From Octadecabacter antarcticus 307 (GTDB taxonomy: Bacteria > Pseudomonadota > Alphaproteobacteria > Rhodobacterales > Rhodobacteraceae): DNA of 64,000 nucleotides. A model generated the notes under the pieces. The model saw only the letters and a program-made list of their open reading frames with translations, was not told where the DNA came from and did not search any database. The stretch lies in NCBI RefSeq assembly GCF_000155675.2, contig NC_020911.1, positions 486,501 to 550,500 on the forward strand, written 5' to 3'. Positions 8,751-18,605 of this stretch are shown here, one piece after another; the first letter of the stretch is position 1; every line of letters begins with the position of its first letter. The position numbers and the translations under genes were made by a program.

Positions 8751-9931
8751 TCCTGTTCCTCCACTTTGATTTTCTTGAACGGCCCGTAGGACGTCAGAAT
8801 TTCGATTTGATCATCCACGGCGATGCGTTCTGCGTCTAGGTAGTCCGCGACGGCATTGCGAAATCCTGCGTCTCCAAACCAGTGTAGTGAATGTGTCGTG
8901 ACGGGCAAATACCCACGGGCGAGTTTGTGTTCACCCTGCGCACCAGCTTCCACGTGTTTCATACCGTGGGCAATAGCGTAGTCGATGGCCTGATAGTAAC
9001 AGATTTCAAAATGTAGGCATGGGTGATTTTCTGCGCAGCCCCAGTAACGCCCATAAAGCGTGTTGCGCCCGATGATGTTCAGCGCGCCCGCGACTGGAAC
9101 ACCGTCGCGCATGGCAAAAACCAGCAGGATGTCATCGCGCAGCCGGTCTTGGGCAATATCAAAGAATTTGCGCGTCAGGTAGGGTTGCCCCCATTTGCGC
9201 GCACCGGTGTCTTGGTAAAATTCCCAAAAGGCTTCCCAGTGCTGCGGTTCAATCTGATCGCCCGTAAGCTGGACAATCTCCCCGCCGAACGCCTGCGCAG
9301 TTAAGCGTTCTTTGCGCAGGGTTTTACGCTTGCGGCTTGAGATCGCCGCAAGGAAACTGTCCCAATCAGCGTAGCCGTCATTGGCCCAGTGATATTGTTG
9401 CGACGTGCGGCGCAACAGGCCCATTTCCGCACCAGCAATCGCCTCGGCCTCAGTGCAGAATGTCGCGTGAATTGACGACAAGCTATTGTCGGATGCGATT
9501 TTTACGGCGCCTTGAACCAGTGCCGACATGCCCTGAACTTCGAATCCCGGGTGGGTCAAAAACCGCCGCCCTGTGGCTGGGGTGAACGGCACGGCGATCT
9601 GTAGTTTCGGGTAATATCGCCCGCCCGATCGCTCAAACGCTTGGGCGAAATTGTGGTCGAACATGTATTCGCCCTGCGAATGGTTTTTGCCATAAAGTGG
9701 CGCACAGGCGATGAGTTGGCCACCTTGATGTGCGGTCAAGTAATGTGGGTCCCAGCCGCTGCCCGCACCAACGCTGCCGCTGTCTTCCAGCGCCTTCAAA
9801 AAGCGATAGGTTGTGAATGGGTCAATGGCGCGACCGGAACTTGCCTCGGGGCAGGCACATGCGTCCCACTCTGCCGGATCAATCCCGCCAAGTGAGTTGT
9901 GGGTGGTGATTTCGATTGTGCTGCCGTCCAT
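8747..9931 (-). CDS. Peptidogalycan-biosynthesis/FemAB-like GNAT protein (COG3146)
   Basis: The 394-residue protein matches the DUF482/COG3146 family of acyltransferases with a FemAB/GNAT fold. Seen motifs include [82 protein letters not shown] and [15 protein letters not shown]. The substrate has not been established for the family; transfer to a cell-wall or lipid acceptor is only inferred. It is translationally coupled to phhB, a pairing that looks incidental metabolically. Confidence 0.82.
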   Translation of the reverse strand: MDGSTIEITTHNSLGGIDPAEWDACACPEASSGRAIDPFTTYRFLKALEDSGSVGAGSGWDPHYLTAHQGGQLIACAPLYGKNHSQGEYMFDHNFAQAFERSGGRYYPKLQIAVPFTPATGRRFLTHPGFEVQGMSALVQGAVKIASDNSLSSIHATFCTEAEAIAGAEMGLLRRTSQQYHWANDGYADWDSFLAAISSRKRKTLRKERLTAQAFGGEIVQLTGDQIEPQHWEAFWEFYQDTGARKWGQPYLTRKFFDIAQDRLRDDILLVFAMRDGVPVAGALNIIGRNTLYGRYWGCAENHPCLHFEICYYQAIDYAIAHGMKHVEAGAQGEHKLARGYLPVTTHSLHWFGDAGFRNAVADYLDAERIAVDDQIEILTSYGPFKKIKVEEQE

Positions 9932-9961
9932 GATCTACAAGTGGCGTCTAAGCACGCGGGG

Positions 9962-10708
9962 TCAAGCGCGGTAGCCTTCAAATGTGATGTTATCGGCAAT
10001 CTTTCGGGCCTGTGTTTCCATCGCAGCGCTGCGGATGGTCCAGCAAAAAATCGGTACGCCGCGCAACTTAAGGGCGGCAACATGCGGTGAGTCCAGATCA
10101 TCCTGCTGATGACTGATAAAACAGGCTCCGACGCGGTCAAAATCGGGGATCGCGCGCTGTGCTTTGCGGACGGTTTCGGGGAGAGTTGGCCAGTCTTTTG
10201 CGGGATAGCGACAGGTGGTGATGCCGCGCGGGATATCAGGCGCATAGGTCTTGCAGGCGGCGACGGAATTTGGGTTGAACGACATCAATGCCACGTCGCC
10301 CTCATAGCCTTCCAACGCGGCGCAAACGGCTTTTTCCAGCGGCCCAACTGCGGGGCCAAGCGCGCCGTCTTGGTCTTTGATTTCAATCAGCAACGGCACT
10401 TGGCCCGCAACTTCGTTTAATACAGCGGCAAGGGTTGGAATTGTTTCGCCGCTACCGGACAGTTCAATGTCACCCAATTCAGCAGTGGATCTTTGGGCGA
10501 TTGGGCCGGAAATTCCGGTCAACCGCCCAAGGTCGTAGTCGTGAAACACAATCGGTTCGCCGCTGCTTGACGGCTGAATATCGAGTTCAATGCCATAGCC
10601 AGCTTTAATAGCTGCGCGAAACGCCGCCATCGAATTTTCGATCACTGACGCAGCATGCAAGCCGCGATGCGTTAAGGCCTGTGCAAAGAAGCTGTCGGGA
10701 AGGGTCAT
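9962..10708 (-). CDS. Glycerophosphodiester phosphodiesterase (GDPD)
   Basis: The 248-residue TIM-barrel enzyme has the family motif THRGLHAASVIENSMAAFRAAI (HRG...ENT-like) at residues about 13-34, the metal-binding GIELDIQPSSSGEPIVFHDY and LIEIKDQDG. It hydrolyses glycerophosphodiesters to glycerol-3-phosphate and an alcohol. There is no signal peptide, so it is cytosolic. The start overlaps the stop of the ridA-like gene by 4 bp. Confidence 0.9.
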   Translation of the reverse strand: MTLPDSFFAQALTHRGLHAASVIENSMAAFRAAIKAGYGIELDIQPSSSGEPIVFHDYDLGRLTGISGPIAQRSTAELGDIELSGSGETIPTLAAVLNEVAGQVPLLIEIKDQDGALGPAVGPLEKAVCAALEGYEGDVALMSFNPNSVAACKTYAPDIPRGITTCRYPAKDWPTLPETVRKAQRAIPDFDRVGACFISHQQDDLDSPHVAALKLRGVPIFCWTIRSAAMETQARKIADNITFEGYRA

Positions 10709-11163
10709 GAAATCTCAAAAATACCTTCGATTTCAACAGCGACACCGAATGGCAGCGATGCCGCGGACACAGCACTGCGTGAATGGCTTCCCTTATCACC
10801 AAGCGCTTCAACCATGAAATCCGAACAGCCGTTGATGACTTTTGGCTGGTCGCCAAAATCAGGCGTGGAATTCACGAACCCGACCAGTTTTACGACCCGG
10901 ACAAGGCGGTCGATATCACCGTCGCAGCCTGCTTTTAGTTGAGCAAGCAAGCTAATAGCGCAGGCTTTGGCCGCGACTGCGCCGTCTTCGGCGGTCATGT
11001 TTTCGCCTAACTTACCAGTGATGAACCCGTCCGCGTTGGCGGAAATCTGGCCCGACACGAACAGCAGATTTCCCGTCCTGACCCACGGCACGTAATTGGC
11101 GGCAGGGGCGGGGGCGTCGGGTAGGGTGACGCCAAGTTCAGCAAGGCGGGCTTCGATGGACAT
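10705..11163 (-). CDS. RidA-family protein
   Basis: This 152-residue protein begins MSIEARLAELGVTLPDAPAP and contains NYVPWVRTGNLLFVSGQIS, typical of the YjgF/RidA Rid6/7-like subgroup. The conserved RidA arginine that binds the carboxylate of enamine substrates cannot be placed with certainty; SRSAVSAASLPFGVAVEIE matches the C-terminal motif in which Arg-Ala-xx-xx-LP is usual. Probably a deaminase for reactive enamine/imine metabolites. Coupled to GDPD by a 4-bp overlap. Confidence 0.87.
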   Translation of the reverse strand: MSIEARLAELGVTLPDAPAPAANYVPWVRTGNLLFVSGQISANADGFITGKLGENMTAEDGAVAAKACAISLLAQLKAGCDGDIDRLVRVVKLVGFVNSTPDFGDQPKVINGCSDFMVEALGDKGSHSRSAVSAASLPFGVAVEIEGIFEIS

Positions 11164-11193
11164 GAAAGTTCCTTTCGTTTGATTCGCGGGACG

Positions 11194-12486
11194 CTAACCG
11201 TCCCGAAACATGCGCGCAATGTAATCTGAAAGCGGCCGCAGCAGGTAGTTGAATGGCGTGCGATCCGCCGTGCGAATAAACGCTTCAACCGGCATGCCGG
11301 GGATGAGCGTCACGTTGTTTGGTAGCCGCGTGATTTCGCCTTCGTTAAGCGCAATTTCCGCACGGTAATAGGACACACCGTTGGTATTGTCGGTGAACGC
11401 ATCGGCAGACACCAACGCGACTGTGCCGTAAAGTTCCGGCGTCGTGCGCTGATCAAGGGCTGAAAATCGAACCGCAACCTCTTGTCCGATGGTCAGCACG
11501 TCAATGTCTGTCGGCGCAACCTGCGCTGCGATGACCAGCGGGCGATCTTGCGGCACAATATACAGCAGCGCATCGGCGGGCTGGATCACAACGCCTGATC
11601 CGAAAATTTGTAGCCCGTAAACAATCCCGCTCACGGGCGCACGGATTTCAAGGCGGTCAAGCTGGCGCAGCAAGGTCGTGCGTCGTTCGCGTAGTTCAAG
11701 TTCTTGGAACTGTAGGTCACGCAGGCGGGTGATGGCCTCCTCGCGGCGCGCAGTTTCAAGGCTAAGAAGCTCAATCTCAACCTCGGTAATGCGTTCTTCA
11801 GCACCACCGGCAGATGCCGCAAGCTCCCCTGTTTGGCCCTGCAATCTTGCCTTTTCACGTTGTAGGTTCAGAACAACTGACGCCTGCGCTAACCCGCGAT
11901 CCAACAAGGCTTGTTGATTGGTCAATTCTTCGTCGATAAGGACAAGTTGGGTGCCAAGCGCTTCTTGCTGCGCAACGATCCCCCTGATCTGCGATGCGAT
12001 CTGATCTTTGCGATTCGACAAGGCTTCGGTTTGCCGTGCCACGGTCTCAAGCCGCGCGTTGAACAGGTTGGTTTGTCCGGCTTTCAGGCTCGCGACATCC
12101 TCCGCGTAGCCGTCATTTAACAGGGGGTCGAATGCCAATTCGCCTTCGCTGTCGCGCTCTGCCTCAAATCGTGCACGGCGCGCGAGGATTTCAAACAATT
12201 GCCCTTCGACAACCGCAAGACTTGCCTGCAAATCCTGGGCATCAAGACGCACCAGCAGGTCGTCTTTATCAACGACATCGCCTTCGTCCACTATAATATG
12301 CGTGACGATGCCACCGTCCTGATGCTGGACGACTTGGCGGTTCTGATCGACTTCGATCAAACCACTGACAATCACCGCACCGGTGATTTGCGCCGTTACT
12401 GCCCAGCTGCCAAAGCCGCCAACCAAAACGACAAGCGCAAGGATGCCTAGAGTCAAAGGACGCCGCGCGGACCATTCCGTTTTCAT
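11194..12486 (-). CDS. HlyD-family membrane fusion protein of a type I secretion system
   Basis: The 430-residue protein has one N-terminal membrane segment ([20 protein letters not shown]), a lipoyl half-motif ([21 protein letters not shown]), long coiled coils at residues about 90-290 and a C-terminal beta domain ending [24 protein letters not shown]. This is the PrtE/HlyD architecture that links the inner-membrane ABC exporter to a TolC-type channel. The partner ABC exporter lies 30 bp upstream; no TolC gene or RTX substrate is in the window. A short GC hairpin without a T-tract overlaps its stop codon. Confidence 0.92.
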   Translation of the reverse strand: MKTEWSARRPLTLGILALVVLVGGFGSWAVTAQITGAVIVSGLIEVDQNRQVVQHQDGGIVTHIIVDEGDVVDKDDLLVRLDAQDLQASLAVVEGQLFEILARRARFEAERDSEGELAFDPLLNDGYAEDVASLKAGQTNLFNARLETVARQTEALSNRKDQIASQIRGIVAQQEALGTQLVLIDEELTNQQALLDRGLAQASVVLNLQREKARLQGQTGELAASAGGAEERITEVEIELLSLETARREEAITRLRDLQFQELELRERRTTLLRQLDRLEIRAPVSGIVYGLQIFGSGVVIQPADALLYIVPQDRPLVIAAQVAPTDIDVLTIGQEVAVRFSALDQRTTPELYGTVALVSADAFTDNTNGVSYYRAEIALNEGEITRLPNNVTLIPGMPVEAFIRTADRTPFNYLLRPLSDYIARMFRDG

Positions 12487-12500
12487 ATCATTAAATCGTT

Positions 12501-12531
12501 CATGTCACGCCCCCGATCATGTCACGCCCCC
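12501..12531. repeat. 17-bp tandem duplication over the stop of the ABC exporter gene
   Basis: The unit catgtcacgcccccgat (12501-12517) is followed by a second copy, catgtcacgccccc. It lies between the ABC exporter and the hlyD-like gene, and both copies contain the TGA that ends the exporter frame, so it looks like a neutral replication-slippage duplication. Confidence 0.7.
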
Positions 12532-14271
12532 GCCCTTGCCTTTGCCCTGCTCAATCTGTGTCCGATTGGCAAGGATTTGCGCCTTAACCTCTTCGGTCGG
12601 GCCAAACGCCTTGAGCACGCCGCCGTCGATATACATCAGCTTGTCACACTGTTCGATCGCGGCAGGACGATGTGCCATAACGAACACACAGCGCCCCTCT
12701 TCGCGCATCAGGCGAATGGCGTTGTTCACGGCCACTGACCCTTCGTTGTCGAGGTTCGAGTTCGGTTCATCCAGCACCAGGTACACTGGATCACCGTACA
12801 TGGCGCGTGCTAAGCCGACGCGCTGCACTTGGCCGCCCGACAGACGCCCGCCCGCTGAATCGACGATTGTGTCGTAGCCTTCTGGCAGCTTGAGGATCAT
12901 TTCATGCGCAGCGGCGCGTTTAGCCGCCTTGATAACGGCCGCGTCATCGGGATCAGACGACATGCGCGCAATGTTGTCGCGAATCGATCCGTTCAACAAT
13001 TGGATCGATTGCGGCAGGTAGCCAACATAGCTGCCCAGAACATCCGGTTCATACTGATCCAACGTCGCCCCATCTAGCCGGATCGTGCCGCCTGCGGGTT
13101 GCCAAAGCCCCGCAAGAGCGCGCGCAAGGGAAGTTTTGCCCGCACCGGACGGACCAATGACGCCCACGGCCTCGCCTGGGTTCACGCTAAATGAAATCAT
13201 CCGCAGGCTGGCCTTGGTTTCACCAGGTGGCAGCACGGTCACCTGATCCGCAACGATGCGCGCGGCTGGCCGCGGCAATTCTGTGCGCCGTCCGGGCTCG
13301 GGCACCGATCCAAGCAAACGGGTCAGGTTCACCCAGCCAGATTTTCCACGGTTCAGAACTGGCCACTGGCTTACAAGCAGTTCAATCGGTGCCAGCGCAC
13401 GACCCAAAAGGATTGAACCTGCAATCATTGCGCCAGGAGTCAATTCGCCCTGCAAGACCAAATAGGCCCCGACGCCAAGCATGGCGGACTGCAAAAACAG
13501 GCGCAACGATTTGGTGACGCTGCCAAAACCACCCGCGAGATCGCCGGCCTTAATCCCTGCGCGCAGGGATTCGTTGCGCAGCTGGATCCAGCGGTCAAAT
13601 GCTGACTTCCGCATCCCTAGGGCCTGGATCGTGTCCGCGCCACTTCGCAGTTGTTCACCCATGTTTTCAGCGTGATAGGTGGTTTTATTGGCTTCTTCTA
13701 AAGGCCGTTTGCTGCTGAATTGGTTGATGACCGCGATTGCCACCAAAATTGAACCACCCCCAATTGCCAGATAGCCAAGGTAGGGGTGGAAAATGAAAAT
13801 ACCCAACAGAAATATAACTGTCCAAGGCAGATCGAACGGTGCCATTGCAACCGGTGACGTAATCGCGCGTTGCACGGATTGCAGATCGCGCTGGCCTGTT
13901 GTCGCCTCAGCCGGAGCGCGGCCAGATGCGCGCGCCTGCATGGATGCATTGAAAACACGCTCGTCCAGATCCACTTGAAACTGCGCTCCGACACGTCCCA
14001 TAATCCGACCACGGGCGTAGTCCAAAATACCCATCATCAGGTACATGAATCCGACCAGAACCGACAATGCGACCAAGGTTTCAAAAGACCGCGACCCCAG
14101 CACACGATCATAGACGTTCAGCATATACAGCGGCCCCGTCAGCATCAGCGCATTTACAAAACTGCTGAAAATCGCGACGAACCAGTACATTGGCCGCGAT
14201 CTTTTGCGGACGCTCAACAGTTCTTCTTGGCCCGCTCGAATTTCAGCGCGGGTTGGTTCTTTGACGATCAT
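12517..14271 (-). CDS. Type I secretion system permease/ATPase (PrtD-like ABC exporter)
   Basis: The 584-residue half-transporter has a membrane domain over residues about 20-310 and an ATPase domain from about 330. The ATPase shows Walker A IGPSGAGKTS, Q-loop YLPQSIQLLNGSIRDNIA, signature LSGGQVQRVGLARAMYG, Walker B VYLVLDEPNSNLD and the switch histidine in VFVMAHR. No N-terminal C39 peptidase-like domain is present, matching the PrtD/AprD group that exports RTX proteases and similar proteins. The exported protein is not encoded nearby. Confidence 0.93.
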   Translation of the reverse strand: MIVKEPTRAEIRAGQEELLSVRKRSRPMYWFVAIFSSFVNALMLTGPLYMLNVYDRVLGSRSFETLVALSVLVGFMYLMMGILDYARGRIMGRVGAQFQVDLDERVFNASMQARASGRAPAEATTGQRDLQSVQRAITSPVAMAPFDLPWTVIFLLGIFIFHPYLGYLAIGGGSILVAIAVINQFSSKRPLEEANKTTYHAENMGEQLRSGADTIQALGMRKSAFDRWIQLRNESLRAGIKAGDLAGGFGSVTKSLRLFLQSAMLGVGAYLVLQGELTPGAMIAGSILLGRALAPIELLVSQWPVLNRGKSGWVNLTRLLGSVPEPGRRTELPRPAARIVADQVTVLPPGETKASLRMISFSVNPGEAVGVIGPSGAGKTSLARALAGLWQPAGGTIRLDGATLDQYEPDVLGSYVGYLPQSIQLLNGSIRDNIARMSSDPDDAAVIKAAKRAAAHEMILKLPEGYDTIVDSAGGRLSGGQVQRVGLARAMYGDPVYLVLDEPNSNLDNEGSVAVNNAIRLMREEGRCVFVMAHRPAAIEQCDKLMYIDGGVLKAFGPTEEVKAQILANRTQIEQGKGKGGGVT

Positions 14272-14436
14272 GGGCGTTATTCCGACTTTCGTTTTGTAGC
14301 GTCCTCAACACGATGGCATCTTTAACTTGATCTCTCTGTCGCATATGCGTCACGCTTACGCACTCATTCTCGCACGCGACTGTTCAATATTAATTTAGAA
14401 CCTAATTCAATTAAGATACCAACATTAGATACGAGT
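14272..14436. promoter_or_regulatory. AT-rich divergent promoter region
   Basis: This 165-bp gap separates the type I exporter operon (minus) from mlaA (plus). It becomes very AT-rich between about 14375 and 14430 (for example attaatttagaacctaattc), consistent with promoter DNA. I cannot assign exact -35/-10 boxes with confidence. Confidence 0.4.
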
Positions 14437-15204
14437 ATGCCATTGTCACGTTTTGTACATATCAATTTTCGCACCGGTTGCGCCCTTACCGCCATAGCTT
14501 TGCTGTCGGCCTGTACGGCGCCAACGCCGGGTGCTCAGTTCAACGACCCCTATGAGGCGAGCAATCGCGCCTCTTATAATGATAACATTGCGCTTGATCG
14601 GTTGATTCTGCGTCCAGCAGGCCAAGTGGCAGCCGTGCTGCCGATGGAAATTACGGGACCTGTCGCAAATTTCGCAGACAACATTGGTCTGCCGGGTGCT
14701 GTGGTCAATGGGTTTTTGCAGGGCGATATTGCTGGAATGGGGACCAATACAATGCGGTTCCTGATCAATACAACGATCGGTATTGGTGGGCTGTTTGACC
14801 CCGCTGGTGCGATTGGTCTGGCTGAGGAATCGACAGATTTCGGTGAAACTCTTGCAGTTTGGGGCGTGCCTGAGGGCGCATACCTTGTGTTGCCAGTATT
14901 TGGTCCGTCCACAGAACGCGCCGCTGTGGGAACCCTAGTCGATATGCTGTTCAACCCATTAGAAAGCGTGGGCACCGCTGCACAGCTGGACTATGCCACG
15001 GGCGCGAGGATCGCTGACCTTGCCATTTCGCGCGGCGCATTCATGGATACGATCGATAGTATTCTGTACGAAAGCGCTGACAGTTACGCAGTAGCCCGAT
15101 TGGCCTACTTGCAGAATCGACGTTTCGACTTGGGTGAAGAACCACCAGAAGGAGACGACATAGACCCGTTTTCGGATGAATTGAGTCTTGAAGGATTTGA
15201 GTGA
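14437..15204 (+). CDS. mlaA: MlaA/VacJ-family outer-membrane lipoprotein
   Basis: The 255-residue protein has a lipoprotein signal with lipobox LLSAC (Cys at residue about 26) and the MlaA body: NDPYEASNRASYNDNIALDR, VANFADNIGLPGAVVNGFLQGD, FLINTTIGIGGLFDPA, DFGETLAVWGVPEGAYLVLPVFGPS. MlaA forms a ring in the outer membrane and removes misplaced phospholipids from the outer leaflet. It overlaps mlaC by 4 bp. The rest of the Mla pathway (mlaFEDB) is not in this window. Confidence 0.93.
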   Translation: MPLSRFVHINFRTGCALTAIALLSACTAPTPGAQFNDPYEASNRASYNDNIALDRLILRPAGQVAAVLPMEITGPVANFADNIGLPGAVVNGFLQGDIAGMGTNTMRFLINTTIGIGGLFDPAGAIGLAEESTDFGETLAVWGVPEGAYLVLPVFGPSTERAAVGTLVDMLFNPLESVGTAAQLDYATGARIADLAISRGAFMDTIDSILYESADSYAVARLAYLQNRRFDLGEEPPEGDDIDPFSDELSLEGFE

Positions 15205-15800
15205 TGGTTGACCTGACATTTTCGCGCCGCACCGTTATTGCCCTTGGCGGTTCAGGGGTTTTGGCGGCCTTGCCGCTGCCCAGCTTTGCCTTGACCAGCA
15301 ATCAGGCTGAGAATCTTGTGAATTCTGCGGTGGCAGACATCAACGGCGTCATCCAGTCGGGTGCGAATATAGATTCGATGGTAGATAGTTTTAAGGGTAT
15401 CTTTGAGAGTTACTCAGACACAGCCTACGTAGCCGCCTATGCGCTGGGCAATGATGGACGATCCGCGTCAGACGCGCAGAAACGTGCATTTGGCGATGCG
15501 TTCGGCAATTACCTTGCGCGCAAATATGGTCGCCGCTTCAACGAATTCGCAGGCGGTGAAATCCAGGTTCAGGGATCAAAGATCGTGAACAGCTATATCG
15601 TAGTGAATACAGTTGCCGTTCTGCGCAATCAGTCGCCGTTTCAGGTGGATTTTCAGGTGTCTGACCGCCCGGGTCGTCCGGTTTTCTTCAACCTGATCAT
15701 TGAAGGCATCAACATGCTGCTGTCCGAACGTGCCGAAATTGGCGCGATGCTGGACGCACGTGGTGGTGATCTTGACGCGTTGATCCGTGATCTCGTCTGA
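15201..15800 (+). CDS. mlaC: MlaC/Ttg2D-family periplasmic phospholipid carrier
   Basis: The 199-residue protein has a possible Tat/Sec-like signal (FSRRTVIALGGSGVLAALPLPSFA; the RR pair may suit Tat). It then has the MlaC fold with ADINGVIQSGANIDSMVDSFKGIFESYSDTAYVAAYALG and FGNYLARKYGRRFNEFAGGEIQV. It shuttles phospholipids between MlaA and the inner-membrane MlaFEDB. Overlaps mlaA by 4 bp and abuts the next small gene, so the three are co-transcribed. Confidence 0.92.
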   Translation: MMVDLTFSRRTVIALGGSGVLAALPLPSFALTSNQAENLVNSAVADINGVIQSGANIDSMVDSFKGIFESYSDTAYVAAYALGNDGRSASDAQKRAFGDAFGNYLARKYGRRFNEFAGGEIQVQGSKIVNSYIVVNTVAVLRNQSPFQVDFQVSDRPGRPVFFNLIIEGINMLLSERAEIGAMLDARGGDLDALIRDLV

Positions 15801-16147
15801 TGCGTTTCGCGCTTGCCTTAATCCTGTGCCCAGTAATTGTGGCGGCGACGCCCTACGACGGGACCTATCGTCAGAACGCCAATTCTGAATGCCTGCTTGT
15901 GGGCGTTGATGGCGGCGCTCTGCGGATCGAGGATGGCATTTTCTACGGCGTCGAAATGGAATGCCGGATGACGCGCCCCGTTACGGTCGTCAACATGGAT
16001 GCCACGCTTTATACGATGCGCTGTTCTGGTGAGGATCAGATTTGGTCCGAACGGGCGATGGTGATGAACGACGCCGAAGTCGACGGTGGCATTATCATGG
16101 TTTGGGACGGCTACGCGTTCCGCTATTCGCGCTGTCCCAACGTATAA
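15800..16147 (+). CDS. Small secreted protein of unknown function
   Basis: The 115-residue protein has an apparent signal peptide (MRFALALILCPVIVAATP). The mature part is rich in Cys (CLLV, ECRMT, MRCSGED, SRCPNV), so disulfides in the periplasm are likely. I do not recognise a family. It starts within the stop codon of mlaC (1-bp overlap), suggesting a link to the mla genes, perhaps only by operon membership. Confidence 0.7.
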   Translation: MRFALALILCPVIVAATPYDGTYRQNANSECLLVGVDGGALRIEDGIFYGVEMECRMTRPVTVVNMDATLYTMRCSGEDQIWSERAMVMNDAEVDGGIIMVWDGYAFRYSRCPNV

Positions 16148-16187
16148 AGGTGCGGTCAACGGCACGGTGGCTGAAACCCACCGCCAA

Positions 16188-18335
16188 TCATCCGCCGTTA
16201 CCGAGCAACTCGCGCAGCAAGTCGTTGATGATCCCATCTGCTTGTTCAGGCGTGTAGCCCAACCCATCGCCACCTTGCCCTGTTCCGGGTTGCTGGCCAC
16301 TAAATTGCGCAGGTGCCTGCATTGGCAGTGGGGTTGGCGTTAGGCCCGACAAAACCCGCGTCATGGTTTCATGCCAGATTTCCGCCGGAAGGCCGGATCC
16401 CGTCACGCCTGTCAGCGGTGTGTTGTTGTCATAGCCCATCCAAACGCCCGCCACGTAATCACCGTTAAAGCCGATGAACCATGCATCGCGCGCGCCTTGG
16501 GTTGTGCCGGTCTTGCCCGCGATTTCCCAACCGTCAATGGCGGCGCGTTGGCCTGATCCGCCTTCAACCACCTGATACATCATCCACGTCAGCTGACGCG
16601 CGGCGCTTTCTTGGATAACCCGTTCACGAATGCCGCCCGTGGCGGTCAAAAGCGGTTCATTATCGCCGATAAGACGCAGTTCGACCAACCCATAGGGCTT
16701 AACCGCTGACCCACCGTTCAGGATGCCAGCATAGGCGCCCGTCATCTCGAGCAAGGTGCTTTCAGACGCGCCAAGCGCAAGCGCCGGACCACTGGCCAGA
16801 TCGCTGACAATACCGAAATTTTCCGCGACCATACGGACGATATCGCGCCCGATTTCCTCGGACAGGATCACGGCAGGAATGTTGAGCGATCGCTGCAACG
16901 CCTCGACAAGGGTTACCTCGCCGCTGAAATCGTTGGTATAGTTTGACGGGCACCAGTTGCCAGACCCCGGCGTGTTCCAGCAACGACGTTCGTCCACCAC
17001 AGTCGCGAGCGGCGACCACCCCAAATCAAGCGCAGCCGCATAGATAAACGGTTTGAACGCCGATCCGGTCTGGCGCAACGCCTGCGTCGCACGGTTGAAA
17101 GCCGCCGATACTGTCAGATCTCGCCCGCCGACCATCGCCCGCACGGCCCCGTCCGCTGACATCACCACAATTGCCGCCTGCGCCTCAGACCCGTCGCGAA
17201 CCTTGTTTTCAAATATCCAAACCAGCGCCTCTTCTGCCGCCGTCTGAATACGTGGGTCCAAAGTTGTGCGAATAATCACGTCTTCGGTCGTGTCGTTGGT
17301 GAAATAGCTGGGCGCAGAGTCCATTACCCAATCCGCGAAATAGCCGCCGGCTCGCGCCCGCGCCGCCTCTGATAGGGTTGCAGGATTGGCTTGGGCGTCC
17401 GCCGCTTGTGCAGCCGTTAGGTAGCCCTGTTCTTCCATCAGGCGGACCACCGTTGCACCGCGATTTTGCGAAATTTGCAAATTGCGCGTTGGCGCAAAAC
17501 TTGACGGGGCCTTAAGAAGCCCAGCCAGCATCGCTGATTGTGCGGGGTTCACGTTAACCGCAGAAATTCCGAAATAGCGTTGCGCTGCGGCCTCAAACCC
17601 ACGCGAACCGGCACCTAGATAGACCCGGTTCAGATAGATCGTCAGTATTTCGCCCTTGGTGTAGCGCGCCTCCATAGCAAATGCATAAACCGCTTCCTGT
17701 ACTTTGCGCCAAAGCGTTGTTCGGCGGCAGTCGGCCTCATACGCGGTCTCGTTTTCCCAGGTGTCGGGGTCGAACGGACGGCCAAAGCACAGCAATTTTG
17801 CGGTCTGTTGCGTAATGGACGAGCCACCCGCGCCGGACAACGGATTGCCGCCGTTACGGAAATTGCGCACCATCGCAGCACCGGTCGCATAGAAATCCAC
17901 ACCAAAGTGCCAGTAGAAACGCTTGTCCTCGGTCGCGATGACAGCGTGGCGTAAATTCTCGTTCACTGCGTCTGACGAAATCATCCCGCCATACTGATCG
18001 CCACGCCATGCGAATGTTTCACCGCGCGCATCCAGCAACGTCACCGATCCGCGCGTACGCCCGTCAACCATTTCATCAATCGGGGGCAGGCTGGACGCAT
18101 AATAAAACACGCCGATACCGACCAACAGTGTGACGACGACCGTTCCGCGCCATGCAATACGCCAAAACAGGATCAGCACCCATTTGAACGGCCACAACAA
18201 TGTGCCAAGCAATCCGCGTCGTTTTGGGACGGCCTTGCGACGAGCGGCGGGTTTCGACGGTTTACGTTTTTTACCCGCAGGTCTGCTGCGTTTTTCAGCC
18301 ACCAGCGGTGGCTTTGATCCTCGTTTACCGGTCAT
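16188..18335 (-). CDS. Class A penicillin-binding protein (PBP1A-like transglycosylase/transpeptidase)
   Basis: The 715-residue bifunctional enzyme has a long basic cytoplasmic tail and one membrane helix (residues about 55-80). The GT51 domain shows the catalytic glutamate in AVIATEDKRFYWHFGVD and GGSSITQQTAKLL. The transpeptidase domain has SxxK in QTGSAFKPFIYAAAL, SxN in LQRSLNIPAV and KTG in EIAGKTGTTQGARDAWFIGF. It polymerises and crosslinks peptidoglycan. The C-terminus is a short Pro/Gln/Gly-rich linker with a last helix. It faces the small mla-linked gene convergently. Confidence 0.94.
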   Translation of the reverse strand: MTGKRGSKPPLVAEKRSRPAGKKRKPSKPAARRKAVPKRRGLLGTLLWPFKWVLILFWRIAWRGTVVVTLLVGIGVFYYASSLPPIDEMVDGRTRGSVTLLDARGETFAWRGDQYGGMISSDAVNENLRHAVIATEDKRFYWHFGVDFYATGAAMVRNFRNGGNPLSGAGGSSITQQTAKLLCFGRPFDPDTWENETAYEADCRRTTLWRKVQEAVYAFAMEARYTKGEILTIYLNRVYLGAGSRGFEAAAQRYFGISAVNVNPAQSAMLAGLLKAPSSFAPTRNLQISQNRGATVVRLMEEQGYLTAAQAADAQANPATLSEAARARAGGYFADWVMDSAPSYFTNDTTEDVIIRTTLDPRIQTAAEEALVWIFENKVRDGSEAQAAIVVMSADGAVRAMVGGRDLTVSAAFNRATQALRQTGSAFKPFIYAAALDLGWSPLATVVDERRCWNTPGSGNWCPSNYTNDFSGEVTLVEALQRSLNIPAVILSEEIGRDIVRMVAENFGIVSDLASGPALALGASESTLLEMTGAYAGILNGGSAVKPYGLVELRLIGDNEPLLTATGGIRERVIQESAARQLTWMMYQVVEGGSGQRAAIDGWEIAGKTGTTQGARDAWFIGFNGDYVAGVWMGYDNNTPLTGVTGSGLPAEIWHETMTRVLSGLTPTPLPMQAPAQFSGQQPGTGQGGDGLGYTPEQADGIINDLLRELLGNGG

Positions 18336-18605
18336 ATCCGCCTACTCGCTCCACGCGCCTTATGGCGTCTGTTCTTGCCATGTTATCGCCCCCGATTCCA
18401 AAAGTAGAGAACGATGTCTCCTTGATGAGCACTTTTCTGCCCGCCTGTTTTTTGGGCTTGTCGATGAAATTGTGCAATTTTTGGGCAAAATGCTGTGTCT
18501 GCACACGAAAGTCGATGGTGCCTGTCTTGAGGTGAGGCCCCCGACCCGACTTTGTAACCCCACTTGGCCAAGCGGCCTGTTGACGAAAAATTGGAAGGGA
18601 ATCGC
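18336..18605 (+). other. Leader/promoter region of glnK
   Basis: This 270-bp gap lies between the divergent PBP gene and glnK-amtB. In proteobacteria the glnK promoter is usually sigma-54/NtrC dependent, but I could not find a convincing GG-N10-GC pair with enhancer sites, so no box is called. I see no gene here. The Shine-Dalgarno of glnK is GGAAGGGA at about 18593-18600. Confidence 0.35.

Noticed and set aside
11187..11203. Terminator at the end of the hlyD-like gene (cgggac/gtcccg)
   Set aside because: The stem is only six base pairs, with no U-tract, and it overlaps the stop codon; too weak to call.
18564..18605. N-terminal extension of GlnK
   Set aside because: PII proteins are about 112 residues and start MKLI; the GTG at 18606 has a good Shine-Dalgarno sequence.
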